The notes under the pieces are model-generated. The model had not been told where the DNA came from and searched no databases. It worked only from the letters and a program-made list of their open reading frames with translations. DNA of 64,000 nucleotides from Tanytarsus gracilentus (Eukaryota; Arthropoda; Insecta; Diptera; Chironomidae): NCBI GenBank assembly GCA_038502055.1, contig JAXRKN010000025.1:868001-932000 (forward strand). Reading direction: 5' to 3'. The stretch's first letter is position 1. Each line of letters opens with the position of its first letter. Position numbers and translations under genes: made by a program. Shown here one piece after another: positions 42,101-51,559 of the stretch.

Positions 42101-43729
42101 ATCACAAAAGAAGGTCACATTTGTGTATTTGGAAGAACAAGATGATGGTAGCTACAAGGTACAAGGTGTTAAGGGCAATAATGATAAGGAAGTGAAGACA
42201 CAAGGTGCTGAGGTTGACAGCATTCTCGAACGTATCAAGAAGGGTGACATTAAACTTCCAGCAGGTGCTGTCAAACCTTCAAATGATGACCCAATTAGAA
42301 TTCCAACACCTGCACCATCAACAACTGTCACGCAAACAACTCGTCGACCATCCAAATCCACATCAATTCCTAAAAATCATCGACCAGTTTTGAATAATTT
42401 TAGTTCACAAGCAGCTAAAGTCACTGCAGCTCCTCAAACAGTTACACCTGTTAAACAAACAACGAGAGGATCATCAGTGTTTCATTATTCATTTTCAGCC
42501 ACAACTTCCAAGTCAAATGAAGACAACGGTCGATCACCATACTCAACTCTTCCAACCTTCTCGCCAAACGATCGTAATGTCTTCTCAGCAACTCCTCGAG
42601 TGACTCGATTATCATCACCTGAGGTGCCTGAATTTGCAACTGCTGGTTCTATTAATCACTTCCGCAATGCTGAAGCTCAAAAATTAGTTTCACGTCTTCA
42701 AGCTGTCAGTGCCTCAACGCCTTCACCATCTTTCTCAACACCACTTCGAACCTCAATTTCATACTCTCCAACTTTCACGACCACTCCACCAACGACTCCT
42801 TCAGCTGCTCTCGATTTGATTGACATTCTTAAGAACAGTGGACTCTTTGCTATGGCCAAATATCTTCATCAATCGGGATTAGATTCAATTTTAAATGAAA
42901 CTGGACCTTACACTGTTTTTGCACCAACCGACAAAGCCTTTAAAAACTTGCTTATTCAACTCGGTGGACCCGAAAAGGCTGAAGAGAAATTCAGAACGAA
43001 CCCGAGACTTCTTAGTGGACTTTTATTACATCACGTCATTCCTGGTTCATTTAAGATCGATGAATTACAGGACGAAATGACTGGTGTTTCACTAGCTGGC
43101 ACTCAACTCCGTGTAAATCAGTATCAGATGCAAGACGTCGAGTGGAATGATATCAAAGTGACGACAATTAATGGAGCGACAATTCTAGAGGACAACAAAG
43201 ATATCACCATTCCACAGGGCGTTGCTCATGGAGTTGATCGTGTCATGTTTCCGCTACCAGTTGGAGACATTCTTCAAACCCTCCAGTCTGATCGCGAGAG
43301 AAGATTTACAAACTTCTTGAGAGCTGTTTTTGCATCGAATATGGCTGATACTCTTCAAAATAAGGGTGAATTGATCAAAATTTAGTATTTTTTATCAAAA
43401 TTAATGTTAAATTATCCTCCTTAGGTATCAAAACATATACAATTTTCGCACCAACTGACTTTGCCTTCTCGCATCTGACATCAGAAGAACTGAACACGTT
43501 GGTCAGTGACAAAGACTCAGCTCAACAGCTCGTTGAACGTCATATTGTGCCAGGAACTCTTTTCACTTCAGGCATGCGATTCTACCAAGTGAAAGAAACA
43601 ATGGCGGAAGATAAAGCCATCACAGTACAAAAGAGTGGTGGAAAAGTAAAAGTGAACGAGAGCACCATTCTTACCTCAAATATCCCCGCCACCAACGGAG
43701 TCATTCATGCCATCGATCATTTGCTATAA
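27185..43729 (+). CDS. secreted Gln-rich protein with two C-terminal FAS1 (fasciclin-like) domains
   Basis: Exons: 27185-27259, 40619-41975, 42040-43365, 43425-43729. They splice in frame to 1020 residues. Exon 1 is 25 codons encoding a signal peptide (MKVIFVISIFLMSVAAQ). The N-terminal half is a low-complexity Q/P/F/H-rich region (about 25-250), followed by a charged Gln-rich helical stretch (EEQRQHEELARQKL, likely coiled coil). A mixed region with KVTFVYLEEQDDGSYKVQ and a Thr/Ser/Pro-rich mucin-like linker follows. FAS1 domain 1 covers about 735-880 (TVFAPTDKAF, LLLHHVIPG) and domain 2 about 883-1020 (TIFAPTDFAF, ERHIVPG, NGVIHAIDHLL). Each carries the hallmark H1 and H2 boxes. FAS1 domains mediate extracellular adhesion or matrix binding. 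There is no transmembrane or GPI signal at the C-terminus, so a secreted matrix or cuticle-associated role is inferred. Intron 1 is 13.4 kb and hosts three antisense genes. Confidence 0.9.
27260..32137. other. 5' part of FAS1 gene intron 1, no gene seen
   Basis: GTAAGT at 27260 opens the intron. The next 4.9 kb contains only short AT-rich open frames with no family features, plus minor GA-rich tracts. No RNA gene or mobile element was recognised. Confidence 0.5.
32138..32593 (-). CDS. small secreted six-cysteine protein, paralogue 1
   Basis: An intronless 151-residue protein, nested antisense in intron 1 of the FAS1 gene. Residues 1-18 form a typical signal peptide (MKFITLVVVFGVLVLVQA). The mature part has six cysteines (29, 40, 50, 90, 121, 131), enough for three disulphides, and short beta-rich hydrophobic stretches such as GDIEITYNP, SFVFFTN and IKLCVDETGHIQV. 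One N-glycosylation sequon (NIT) lies near the C-terminus. I do not recognise the family. The next minus-strand gene (33667-34119) is a close tandem paralogue with all six cysteines at the same positions. A matching TATA-like and initiator pair lies upstream. An extracellular binding or defence role is possible, but no function can be assigned. Confidence 0.8.
   Translation of the reverse strand: MKFITLVVVFGVLVLVQAGSNSYDPNTICKGNNVLYVNQCLANGQSVTSCNGLWTIRVTLPGDIEITYNPAKNSFVFFTNKNKANNIKLCVDETGHIQVIADGETIVRAEESFSDTEGLMCTIRDDGKFICVDINGNITEEKDFSTNVLNK
32667..32703 (-). promoter_or_regulatory. TATA-like box and Inr of secreted paralogue 1
   Basis: On the minus strand an AATAAAAA box (about 32696-32703) lies about 32 nt upstream of ATCAGTAAG (CAGT at 32667-32670), the usual TATA-Inr spacing. 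The block from the box through GACTAGAATTTT to CAGTAAGTTTCT is conserved at the second paralogue while the flanks are not, supporting function. Confidence 0.55.
32708..33666. other. spacer between the secreted paralogues
   Basis: About 960 bp of AT-rich sequence between the tandem genes. I see no gene. It contains the terminator side of paralogue 2 and the upstream DNA of paralogue 1. Confidence 0.5.
33667..34119 (-). CDS. small secreted six-cysteine protein, paralogue 2
   Basis: An intronless 150-residue protein on the minus strand, nested in intron 1 of the FAS1 gene, about 1.1 kb from its paralogue at 32138-32593. Signal peptide MKFITLAVFFGVLGLVLA, then the same cysteine positions (29, 40, 50, 90, 121, 131) and shared blocks YDPNTIC, LYVNQCL, GQSVTSCNGLWTIR and GDIEITYNPA. 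Divergence is concentrated in the C-terminal third. It has extra N-glycosylation sequons (NNS, NKT) absent from paralogue 1. Function and family are not recognised. Conservation of cysteines with divergence between them is what is expected of secreted proteins under selection after tandem duplication. Confidence 0.8.
   Translation of the reverse strand: MKFITLAVFFGVLGLVLAGSSTYDPNTICDGNNILYVNQCLVIGQSVTSCNGLWTIRITLTGDIEITYNPANNSFVFFTNKTKAKEIKLCVDESGHIQVLADGETIVKAGESYSDVKGELCALENDGSVVCRDVNGNITEVKDFTKTLLI
34164..34199 (-). promoter_or_regulatory. TATA-like box and Inr of secreted paralogue 2
   Basis: On the minus strand AATAAAA (34193-34199) precedes ATCAGTAAG (CAGT at 34164-34167) at TATA-Inr spacing. 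The intervening GGACTAGAATTTT block matches the promoter of paralogue 1, so both genes are probably co-regulated. Confidence 0.55.
34200..36162. other. intronic spacer, no gene seen
   Basis: AT-rich sequence between the six-cysteine genes and the next nested gene. No exon, RNA or mobile element was identified. Confidence 0.5.
36163..36613 (-). CDS. small secreted protein, two exons, nested antisense
   Basis: Exon 1 is 36449-36613 and exon 2 is 36163-36357, with a 91-bp intron (GTAAGT donor, TTAG acceptor); they join in phase 0 to 119 residues. The start chosen is the ATG at 36613; a second Met two codons later is equally possible. An N-terminal signal peptide (MKVFIMLVILTATCHCQ) is followed by a basic mature chain with TRTLLLSDQELRFAGYALQ and, in exon 2, FTIIEEGCGGLDIRINADV and a Tyr/Asn-rich end. 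Only one mature cysteine is left after signal removal, so it is not a disulphide-rich peptide. I do not recognise the family. It lies in intron 1 of the FAS1 gene. A strong TATA box lies upstream. Confidence 0.7.
36715..36724 (-). promoter_or_regulatory. TATA box of the 119-residue secreted gene
   Basis: The minus strand reads CTATAAAAGG, a near-perfect TATA box, about 105 nt upstream of the ATG at 36613. The expected start is about 36692-36698, giving a short leader. The match is strong and correctly placed. Confidence 0.6.
37131..38127 (+). repeat. interspersed repeat copy 1 with internal 17-bp minisatellite
   Basis: About 1 kb, sharing both ends with an inverted copy at 39125-39930. The left end carries a palindromic block ACCCACACGTGGGT, then GTAACCCACT. 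The centre holds the minisatellite (37295-37541). Three partial copies of an internal 130-150 bp unit (CGAGTTCAACGA at 37574, 37705 and 37857) follow, then a GACG/GACA microsatellite (38049-38080), and finally a short hairpin CCACTTCGTGG and GGTTACACTAA. Asymmetric ends, a terminal hairpin, internal tandem repeats and no coding capacity resemble Helitron/Helentron-derived elements, but the class is inferred. Confidence 0.7.
37295..37541. repeat. 17-bp minisatellite array (about 14 units)
   Basis: The unit is close to TTCCATTTTCCACTGTG, with variation mostly at the tenth to sixteenth bases. Because 17 is not a multiple of three and the unit lacks stops, long open frames appear in every forward frame here; they are not genes. 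Confidence 0.9.
39125..39930 (-). repeat. interspersed repeat copy 2 (inverted) with expanded minisatellite
   Basis: Inverted relative to copy 1, about 1 kb away in the same FAS1 intron. The terminal parts match: CCACACTAGTGTGG hairpin plus GGTTACGCTAA at the low-coordinate end, and the ACCCACACGTGGGT palindrome at the high end. The internal 130-150 bp units are mostly missing, while the minisatellite is longer than in copy 1. A GTCT/GTC microsatellite (39175-39208) is the counterpart of the GACG tract in copy 1. Confidence 0.7.
39423..39813. repeat. 17-bp minisatellite array (about 23 units)
   Basis: The unit is GATGGAAAATGGAACAT, the reverse complement of the copy-1 unit, and is far more homogeneous, suggesting recent expansion. 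It generates three overlapping long spurious open frames on the minus strand. Confidence 0.95.
39931..40618. other. 3' end of FAS1 gene intron 1
   Basis: AT-rich intron sequence ending in a pyrimidine tract and the TTTCTCAG acceptor at 40611-40618. No other feature seen. Confidence 0.5.
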
Positions 43730-44050
43730 AGTATAAAATTATTGAAATCTCTTTCATAGCGTCTAATTTATTTTTTCTTTGTATTATTATCATTAGTTTT
43801 TACGTAACAATGTTTTTGTAAATAATGAACCGAAAATCTCGATATTTTTTAATAATTTTGAGATGATATTTTTTGCTCTTTCATTGAAAAAATTGTTATA
43901 AAACGTGTTTTTCTCGTGTGTCAATTTTTGGATAAACTTTGATGACACATTTCTGAAACATAATTAATTTTTATAAGATTTGACCTTTTTTATAAAACCG
44001 TTGAAAGTTACGGAAGGAATTTTGCTTGGCAAACTTTTGACAAACGCCTA

Positions 44051-44100
44051 GGCCGCCTAGAGAAATTTTAAGCCGCCCATGGTAGCTTCAGGCCGCCTAG
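44051..44100. repeat. 20-bp-period GCCGCC motif patch
   Basis: GGCCGCCTAG at 44051, AGCCGCCCAT at 44071 and GGCCGCCTAG at 44091 repeat with a period of exactly 20 bp in an otherwise AT-rich stretch; a related ACGCCCAGGCC occurs near 44213. It looks like the remnant of a repeat element, class unknown. Confidence 0.4.
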
Positions 44101-45546
44101 ATGTATAAAAACATATGTTTTGACGAAGCCTAAGTAATTCAACGTAAAGATAAGAATCTGTTTAAACAGAATTAGAGTCTCCACAAGTGTATTTAAAAAT
44201 CTTGAGACGCCCAGGCCAAGTAAAATCCCCTTGGAAGATTAAAAGAAAATAAAAAACGGTTAAAAAAATTATCTTAATTTTTGTACGTAGTTTTTAAAAT
44301 TTCAATTTCAGTTCTAGTTGTAATAATTTTGAAGTTTTTATTATTTAATATTATTGGCAAGGCAAAGTTGACAAAATTTACAGTCGCTCTGATTTGGAAT
44401 GTTTTATAAAAATTTTGACATGACTAACGGCTCTTAATTTTTCAAACATTTTAAATATTTTAAGTCCGTTGCATAAAAACTCACATTTTTCTCAACACTA
44501 AAATTGAATACTTCACCACCAACACTCGACTACTTCACCACAATCTACTCACCTCTCACTCGTTTTTCTTTCAACAATTTCAGTGCTCTCAAAACTAAAT
44601 TTAAAACTAAATTATGATTTTTTTTGAATTACCTAAAAATTTAATTTACGATTCATTAAGCAAATATTATTATTAATTTTTCAAAACAAAAGTAGTAACA
44701 AATATTTAAAACGAGTTGTTTAAAACAAAAAAATCTTTCGAGGAAAAATAAAATAATTATTAAATTTCAAAAACACAAATTATAACAAAAAACTAAGAAC
44801 TAAAAAATAATAGGTTAATTTTTTATGACACATAAATTTAATGTTTCTCGTTCTGAGTAAAATATAATTTAGAGTGAAGAGCACGCTCTCTAATATCATC
44901 CGCAAAATAATCTAATTTTCATATAAAAGTTACTCAGCTTGTAATACAAACGCATGACAAAATAATTAAAATAAAATGTTCACATTTATTTAAATTCTAT
45001 CCAAACGAGAGTGAAAAAGAGATGATTTAATTCAATTTCGAAATGAATTTTAAAGAGAACAAATTTGAATGGGGATGCAGACTTATCCAGCATCTCACGT
45101 TATTTTTCACTGCATGATGCCTCTCTCACCTCATTTAAATTGCCTCGACAAATTATTGATTCGAATTTATTTAAACTCGTCCCGAACTGTTATTCAGTTT
45201 TGACTTTGAAAACTTCTCAAGCGACATTTCTCTATAGCTTAAGTTTCTTTGAATTAAAAAATTCAAGTGCAGAGTTGATTCAGTGGTTTTTAAAAAAGAT
45301 GAAAAATGCACGTTAAGGAAGAGATGAAAACCGTTTGCGATAAATGTCTATCATGTTTTTTCATTGCCATCGCATTAATTGCATATTTATCTCATTCAAA
45401 ATTTGTACTAAAACCCCTTGATCGTGAAAATGCGCTGACAAATTAAAAACTATTATTATGAGGGAGAAACGTGTACAAAATTAATTAGGCCAGTTGTTTT
45501 CCTAATTATTTTTAATTATTTCTAATTATTTTTAAGTTTTTGATAA

Positions 45547-45609
45547 TTATGATAATTATAATAATAATTAGAAATAATTAAATTCTAATTATTATTATAA
45601 TTATCATAA
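45547..45609. repeat. perfect 26-bp inverted repeat hairpin
   Basis: Arm 45547-45572 is the exact reverse complement of 45584-45609, with an 11-nt loop. The arms consist almost only of A and T, so this could be simple-sequence palindrome growth and not a gene. Confidence 0.75.
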
Positions 45610-46579
45610 CTAAAAATAATAATTAGAAATAATTAAAATAATTATTGTATGCGCAAAGAAAATGTATACACAACTGGGTTTGGGACTGTTGACAGGGAAT
45701 GTCAAAGTCATTACAAAGTTAAAGTCAAAGTGAATAACATTAAGATCTTACAAATTTATTTAAAATAATGAAATAAATCGAAAAAACACGACCATCTGAG
45801 CAGTTTTTGTTATTAATTTTTGTAAAAATTTAACTTTGAAATACAATAAATACTTAATTGTCCTGACTTTTGTTTTAAAATATCTGGTTATCTTAAATAA
45901 CACTCGAGGGAGAGAGATGGATTACGATGAGAGAGCATAAAATGAGAAAACAAGCAAATTTATACATACGCGAATGCTAAAGTATAAAGTTCAATTGAAA
46001 TTGAAATTACCGATTGGGTGAAGACATCAAAGCGAATGCGCCAACACCATACTTGTTATACATATTTATTGTGCAATTTATTTTCCCTTTATTTGTTGCG
46101 CGCACGGCTTTCTTTCTTTTAATTAAGACATTTCCCGCTCTCTTTTTTGATATCCACACAAGTCCCGATTTGAATGCGCACTGTCTGCGAGCGCTGAGAT
46201 TGGCGAGCTTGTTGAAACCATAAGTTTATTAATTTTGCAATAATCATATTTCATGAGAAATTTATTGTCGTAAAATTCAACAAAGTCGAACCGAATTCAG
46301 ATTCAATTTCGTGTGTATACACATGGAGCGATAAGAGGGAGAGTAAAATATTTGTATTTTTATTAAATATTAGCATTGTTATTGAATATTATAATAATTT
46401 CTTGATGGCAATAACTTTTAATATGCTATGAATTGATTTTTTTGGCGAAATATACTTTGGATTTTTGGTTTGTTTTTTATTTTATAGATTTTTCATAAAT
46501 TTTATGAGTTCATTTCAGCTCTTTTAGTGAATAGTGATGAATTTTAATTGAAAATTTACAACTCTTTAAACTTAAAATT

Positions 46580-47363
46580 TAGAGATCCGGAAAAAACCGG
46601 TTTTGGCCATTTCGGTTTTCACCGGTTTTGACTATTCAAAACCCGGTTTTAACCGGTTAACCGGTTTTGCGATTTTAAGAAAAATTCTGAAAAAAACAAC
46701 TAAAAATCATTAAAAAACAAAGATAATTTTTAGGGCTGAGGCAGATGTTTCCTGAATGGTCTTAACTCCATCCAAGAGTCTGTCGAGGTCGAGATTATAT
46801 GAGCGTACTTTTGTCTCTATAAGATCCGTCCTTTAGTACCTTCTTGTTTGAAAATTTTTTTCAACACCTGCCACAACCAGGCTTGATATTGGAACCCCCT
46901 CAAAAGTCGATCCACGAACCGCTACTTCTTAAGAAATTTTTTCTTCAAACGACCAAGCACTTGAATAATCAGACATCAATCTTTGTTTTTTTGCTGGCGG
47001 TGCGTTACTAAAGCTAGCCTCAATTTCTTTGCTCGTTCATGGTGCTGCTTCTGCTGCTTTCGGTTGGTCAAAAATCTTGGGATTTTTTCGAAATGACCAC
47101 GTAAACTCGATATTGAACCTCTCTAATACTTGTAAAGACACCGTTTTTTAAGAAAGTTTTCACAAGACCAAAACTTTAAATTTTGAAAATTTACGAAGAT
47201 TTGTTTATCAAACATTTTTATTAAAATTAAAAAATATCAAGAGCCATTAAATTTTTTTTTTCAAAACCGGTTAACCGAAATGAAAATTCGGTTTTCACCG
47301 GTTTTGAAAAGTTTCGGTGAAAACCGGCGAAAACCGGTTCGGTGAAAACCGTCAGGATCTCTA
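46580..47363. mobile_element. hAT-type element 1 with 8-bp TSD
   Basis: The 784-bp element is bounded by the perfect 8-bp duplication TTAAAATT (46572-46579 and 47364-47371). Terminal inverted repeats TAGAGATCC and GGATCTCTA are perfect over 9 bp. Subterminal regions carry many copies of ACCGGTTTT/AACCGGTT in both orientations, likely transposase binding sites. The minus strand near 46720-46870 can be read as a decayed transposase C-terminal segment (LDRLLDGVKTIQETSASA), resembling the dimerisation region in element 2. Non-autonomous. The 8-bp TSD and TAGAG-type ends fit the hAT superfamily. Confidence 0.8.
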
Positions 47364-47371
47364 TTAAAATT

Positions 47372-50196
47372 GCCATTATGTTGGCAACATTAACTCATCT
47401 TGACTACCTGCAATGAATAAATTTAAAACTTAACTTAAATCTATTTTATATTTATTGCCAATTAAAAACTATACATTTTGTCATTAGATTTTTTCATTTT
47501 AAAATTCATTCATAATAATTTATGGTTTGAAAAATTGATAAGCGTCACCGTATTTAAAAAAACATTCTAAGAATTTTTTAATTTAATTTTTAAAAATATT
47601 AATGTAGTGTTCAACAAAAAATATTCAAGAAAACATTAAAGTCTCACTAAAATGTTGATAATAATTACTCTGTTTTTTTCTTATTTTTTTTAAAAGGTCG
47701 AATTTATAAAAGCATTTTCTTTCTTTTTTAAATTCTCCTTAAACTTTTCACGATTATCTTTAGTGACATGTCAAAAACTTTAGAATGATCAAAACATCAA
47801 AATCAGATAAGACACAGAAATTTGAGAGCTCATAAATGACGTTCGACTCCCGCACTTGAAAAAAAGGAAAGAGATAAAAAGCCACTGTATTGCGTCCGCA
47901 GTGTGACAAATTAGTTTTTATCTTTTCGGCAGGCACTTTTTGATGTAATTCGAAACTTTCTTTCCTCTTCTTTCGTTTCGCTCATTTCGATCTATATGCG
48001 ACTGCATGTGCTGGAATATGTAAGTGTTAAGTCTAAGCAACGCCTTCGGCGCCAAATTTTCACAATTCACAAGAATTTTTTTGTGTTTTTGTTGTTGAAC
48101 GTTTTTGAATTTCACGCTAATTAGCCCTAAAACTGAAGTAAAATTTTCTCCTCATTCATCCAGATGCCGCTCATGTGATTGCAGTATATTTTTTTTGCTC
48201 GATCTCGAGAAAAAAATAGAGGAGAACAAAAAAGTTGTGAAGAAGGAAATAATAAAAGGAAAACAACATTTTTAAAGGCGTTTTCTTCTAAATTAGCAAT
48301 AGAGCACATGCCTCGATGGAACAAAGGAGCAACCATACTGAGAGTACTCGAGAATTGTGTAGACGCACAATAAAATGTGTTTTTAAAAATCTAGCAATTT
48401 TTTTTCTTTGTCACACTCTTAAATCGTTTTCTAAATAGTATTCATCTTTTAGCCCCCGCAAGGTGTTTAAGAAAACTTTGATTTTACAATTCCCCGCACA
48501 ATGGGAAGCTCATTTATGTGAAATGTGTGGTAATTGTTGCCAATACTTAGAAGTCAATTTGAAGAAGAAGAAGTTTATTCAATTGCACCTTGGTTGTAAG
48601 TGTATTGAGGTTCTATCTCTAGGACTTTTAATATTTTTACAGTTTAGGGACTTGATCACCCAGCCATCAGAATTTCTGCAGAAATTGTGAAGGCTGGGTG
48701 ATCCATACTCGATTTTAAAAAACTATGATTAGCTAGTTTTGTAATAAAATTTAATTCAATAAAAATTAAAACGTTTACCTCTCTTTGCAATAAAATTTCA
48801 AACTGCTGTTTCAAATGTCAAGACAAATTAAATCGTTTTAATTGATTGATTTTTTTTGCATGGAGTTCATATTTAAAAAAAATCATCATCTAAATTCCAA
48901 TTTGCTGTAGAAATTCCGCGAAATAATGAAATTAATAAATTGTACAAATAAAAATAGCCGTTGATAAGCGAGAGTGATAGAGACTTTTTAATTAGTCCCA
49001 ATAAAATAGAAATCTAGTGCTAGGAGCGACTAATCTCACTTACTGTGGATGTTTGGAATGATAACACTTCAAAAAAGAAGTTTGAATGAGTAATTACTTT
49101 GGCACAATATTATAATTGTTATCAATACCACCAGACACACAAGCCGGTCGATGAGATTAAGATGAGTCAAAATTTTAATGAGCCATTTCTGATAATTAAT
49201 GAGATAGAAAATTAAAATCATCACAAATACATTCGCAAACTTAATTTTGTTCTCAATTAACCCACAGCAATTGTTTTTAAATCAATAAGTCATATCACAC
49301 TGAATGTGAATGGCAGGAAAAAATCTTATTAATTTTCTTATCACTTCGTTTGTACGCTCGAAAAAATAATTGATGTAGGGAGACATTTGACCTTTCGCAT
49401 AGCTCAGCTTAATTTTAAATACACTGAAACTTAATTAGTTGAGATTATCACACGAGGAGGAAAAAATTAAGCACTTCTGATTTTATGTCTCTCGCTTTGC
49501 ATGCGTCAAAATATTTTCATTCAATTAACTCAAATCAGCGTCAAAACTAGCTTACTGAACTGATAGATGAAAAAGCAAATTGATCATCGATAAGCGTAAC
49601 TAAATTAATAATCAATTAATCTCAAAAAGAGGTTAAGAAAATTGGAAAATATTTTATTTTATGACTTTGGAATTTTTTAAATCAGAGCAAAACAGTTCAA
49701 AACTTGTCAAAATTACAATCATTTGTCCTAATTTTTAAAAAGAATCACACTTTGATATCGCTCCGTTTTCCCTGGTTTCCTCGTCTTTCATGCAACTCAT
49801 TGAAGGCTGTCCGTTATTGTTCCAACACTCTCAACTCCTCAATGTTGAACTTGCTACCGGGTTGTTTCTGCTTCTGATCTGCTATGATTCTACACTTTAT
49901 TTTGATTTTTTTCAATTGCAATTAATTGCACACTTTTAAAGCATCCCGGCATTAATTTTCTCATTAAAGTGTAAACTCAAATTATTTCAATTTCTTGATA
50001 AGATTTTTTTTATTTAACACAAACTTGTTTGGTGAAGGCATTAATTAATATTTTTTATATACAATTTAAAAGTCTTTCAATCATTTTTTTGCTTATGACA
50101 TATTTTTTTAAATAACTTTTTACATATATATTTCACTGATGTTTTTATCACTGGGAGATATTTAAGCCTTTTATTTATAAGGGTGTGGGTTTAAGA
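47372..50196. other. intergenic spacer downstream of msh copy A
   Basis: AT-rich DNA between hAT element 1 and the end of msh copy A. I see no supported gene; the open frames at 47918-48373 and 48463-48690 overlap each other on both strands and resemble nothing known. Confidence 0.45.
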
Positions 50197-51395
50197 TCAG
50201 AGTAAATGCATTGCATCGTTTACGAGAGTTGGGTGGAAATATCCCATGTAAAGTTGTGCACCGGGAATGCCAGCAGCTCGGCCGAGTGCTGCCATTTTTA
50301 TTTTTTCTATTTCAGCCTCTTGAAGTCGCTTTGCTTTTGCTCTGTTAATAAAATATTCAATGAGTATTTTATGATTTATGAAATGCTTTTTGCCTTTTCT
50401 CACCTTCTATTTTGGAACCAAATCTTCACTTGTGTTTCAGTCAGTCGAAGTGATGACGAGAATTCTGCTCGTTCCGCAATGCTCAAATACTGTTTTTCAC
50501 GGAATTTCTTTTCGAGCGATAGCAATTGTTGAGTCGTGAAGGGCGTTCGAGGTTTTCGGTTAGGTTTATGCTTTCTGAGATTGCATTTGAGTCGAGGTAA
50601 TTCATTTTCTGTCGAGAATTAAAGAAATTATTATATTTTTTTAAGGCAAAAGACTTTAAAATATTGGACAATAGACTTTCACTAGCTAAATTAATTTAAA
50701 TAATCTTACACACCTCCATTGAGTTGACCCCCAAAAGGTTGTCCTTGAAACATTCCAGGAGGTCCAAAATGCTGCATTTGTCTTCCCGGCCATCCAGGCA
50801 CGCCATTATTCATACCCCAAGCAGCAGCGGCAGCAGCTAATGCACTGAACGGTGTCGGTCTAATTGGCGGTGCTTGTCCTGGCATGAGTGAATTTTTGTC
50901 ATTTGTACTATTTTCATTCTTTACATCCTCAATATCTACATCGAGATCCTCATCATCATCATCATCGTCCCGCATTGAGTCATCGTAATCCTCGGATGCG
51001 ATCGAACTGGGAGGTGTGTGAGATCTTTGCGAAGATTCTAATAATTCACTCTCATTGAGCTTATTTGAATTGTTGCTATTTTCATTATTATTGTGCGATG
51101 AATTTGGTGAACATGGACTATTGTTGTTGATTGATAAGTTTTTTGGAACTAAGCAACTGTCCGCGTGATCATTTTTACTATTATTATTATTATTATTTTT
51201 AATAAATTGTTGGCTTTCACTAATCACTCTTATCACTGCCGCGGCAGTATGTGCTGGAGGTGTCGAGGAACGCCTCGTGTCGGCGAGGAGCGATGCAACA
51301 CTAAAATTACTAATTCGCGATGTTTTCGTTTCTTTATTCATTGAAGTTACCGTCGGACTTGTCATCGTAATTGTTCTCAAAGGAGTTACAGTCAT
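50197..51395 (-). CDS. msh: Msh/Msx homeodomain transcription factor, copy A
   Basis: Exons: 50714-51395, 50404-50608, 50197-50341 (minus strand), joining to 343 residues. An in-frame stop just upstream fixes the start at MTVTPLRT. An EH1 Groucho-binding motif (FSVASLLA, 31-38) is followed by Asn, Asp/Glu and Ala runs (NNNNNN, DDDDDD, AAAAAAA). The homeodomain is about 244-303, beginning NRKPRTPFTTQQLL and including the recognition helix TQVKIWFQNRRAKAKR, which is Msx-type with Gln50. An Msx-typical extension EAEIEKIKMAALGR follows. The tail ends MGYFHPTLVNDAMHLL. Msx/Msh proteins are DNA-binding repressors patterning dorsal neuroectoderm and muscle in flies. A divergent second copy lies at 57315-58487; exon 1 is almost entirely identical between the two. 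The promoter is Inr/DPE. Confidence 0.93.
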
Positions 51396-51523
51396 TTTGA
51401 ATTTTTAAGGGTGAGAATAAATTTTTTATTCCTTGTTCATTAATTTTTAATTTAATCTTTTTTCCTTCTCTCTTTTAAATTTTTTTAATTTTCTCAAAAA
51501 ATATTTTTTTTAAATTGCTTTTT

Positions 51524-51559
51524 CACGTCTTTACTGTTCAACGAATATGTTCAGACTGA
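51524..51559 (-). promoter_or_regulatory. msh copy A core promoter: Inr plus canonical DPE
   Basis: The minus strand reads TCAGTC (51559-51554), with +1 A at 51557, and AGACGTG from 51530 to 51524, starting exactly at +28. Both are the textbook consensus forms. This gives a 162-nt unspliced leader to the ATG. No TATA box is seen at the expected place. Confidence 0.75.

Larger units (their letters stand above)
43730..46571. other. intergenic: FAS1 3' UTR and spacer
   Basis: It contains the 3' untranslated end of the FAS1 gene, a patch with 20-bp-spaced GCCGCC motifs (44051-44100) and a perfect AT-rich hairpin (45547-45609). Open frames here are short and unsupported. The next gene is the convergently oriented msh copy. 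Confidence 0.5.

Noticed and set aside
41049..42639. Minus-strand open frames opposite the FAS1 gene exons
   Set aside because: Antisense shadows of Gln- and Thr-rich coding sequence without signals of their own.
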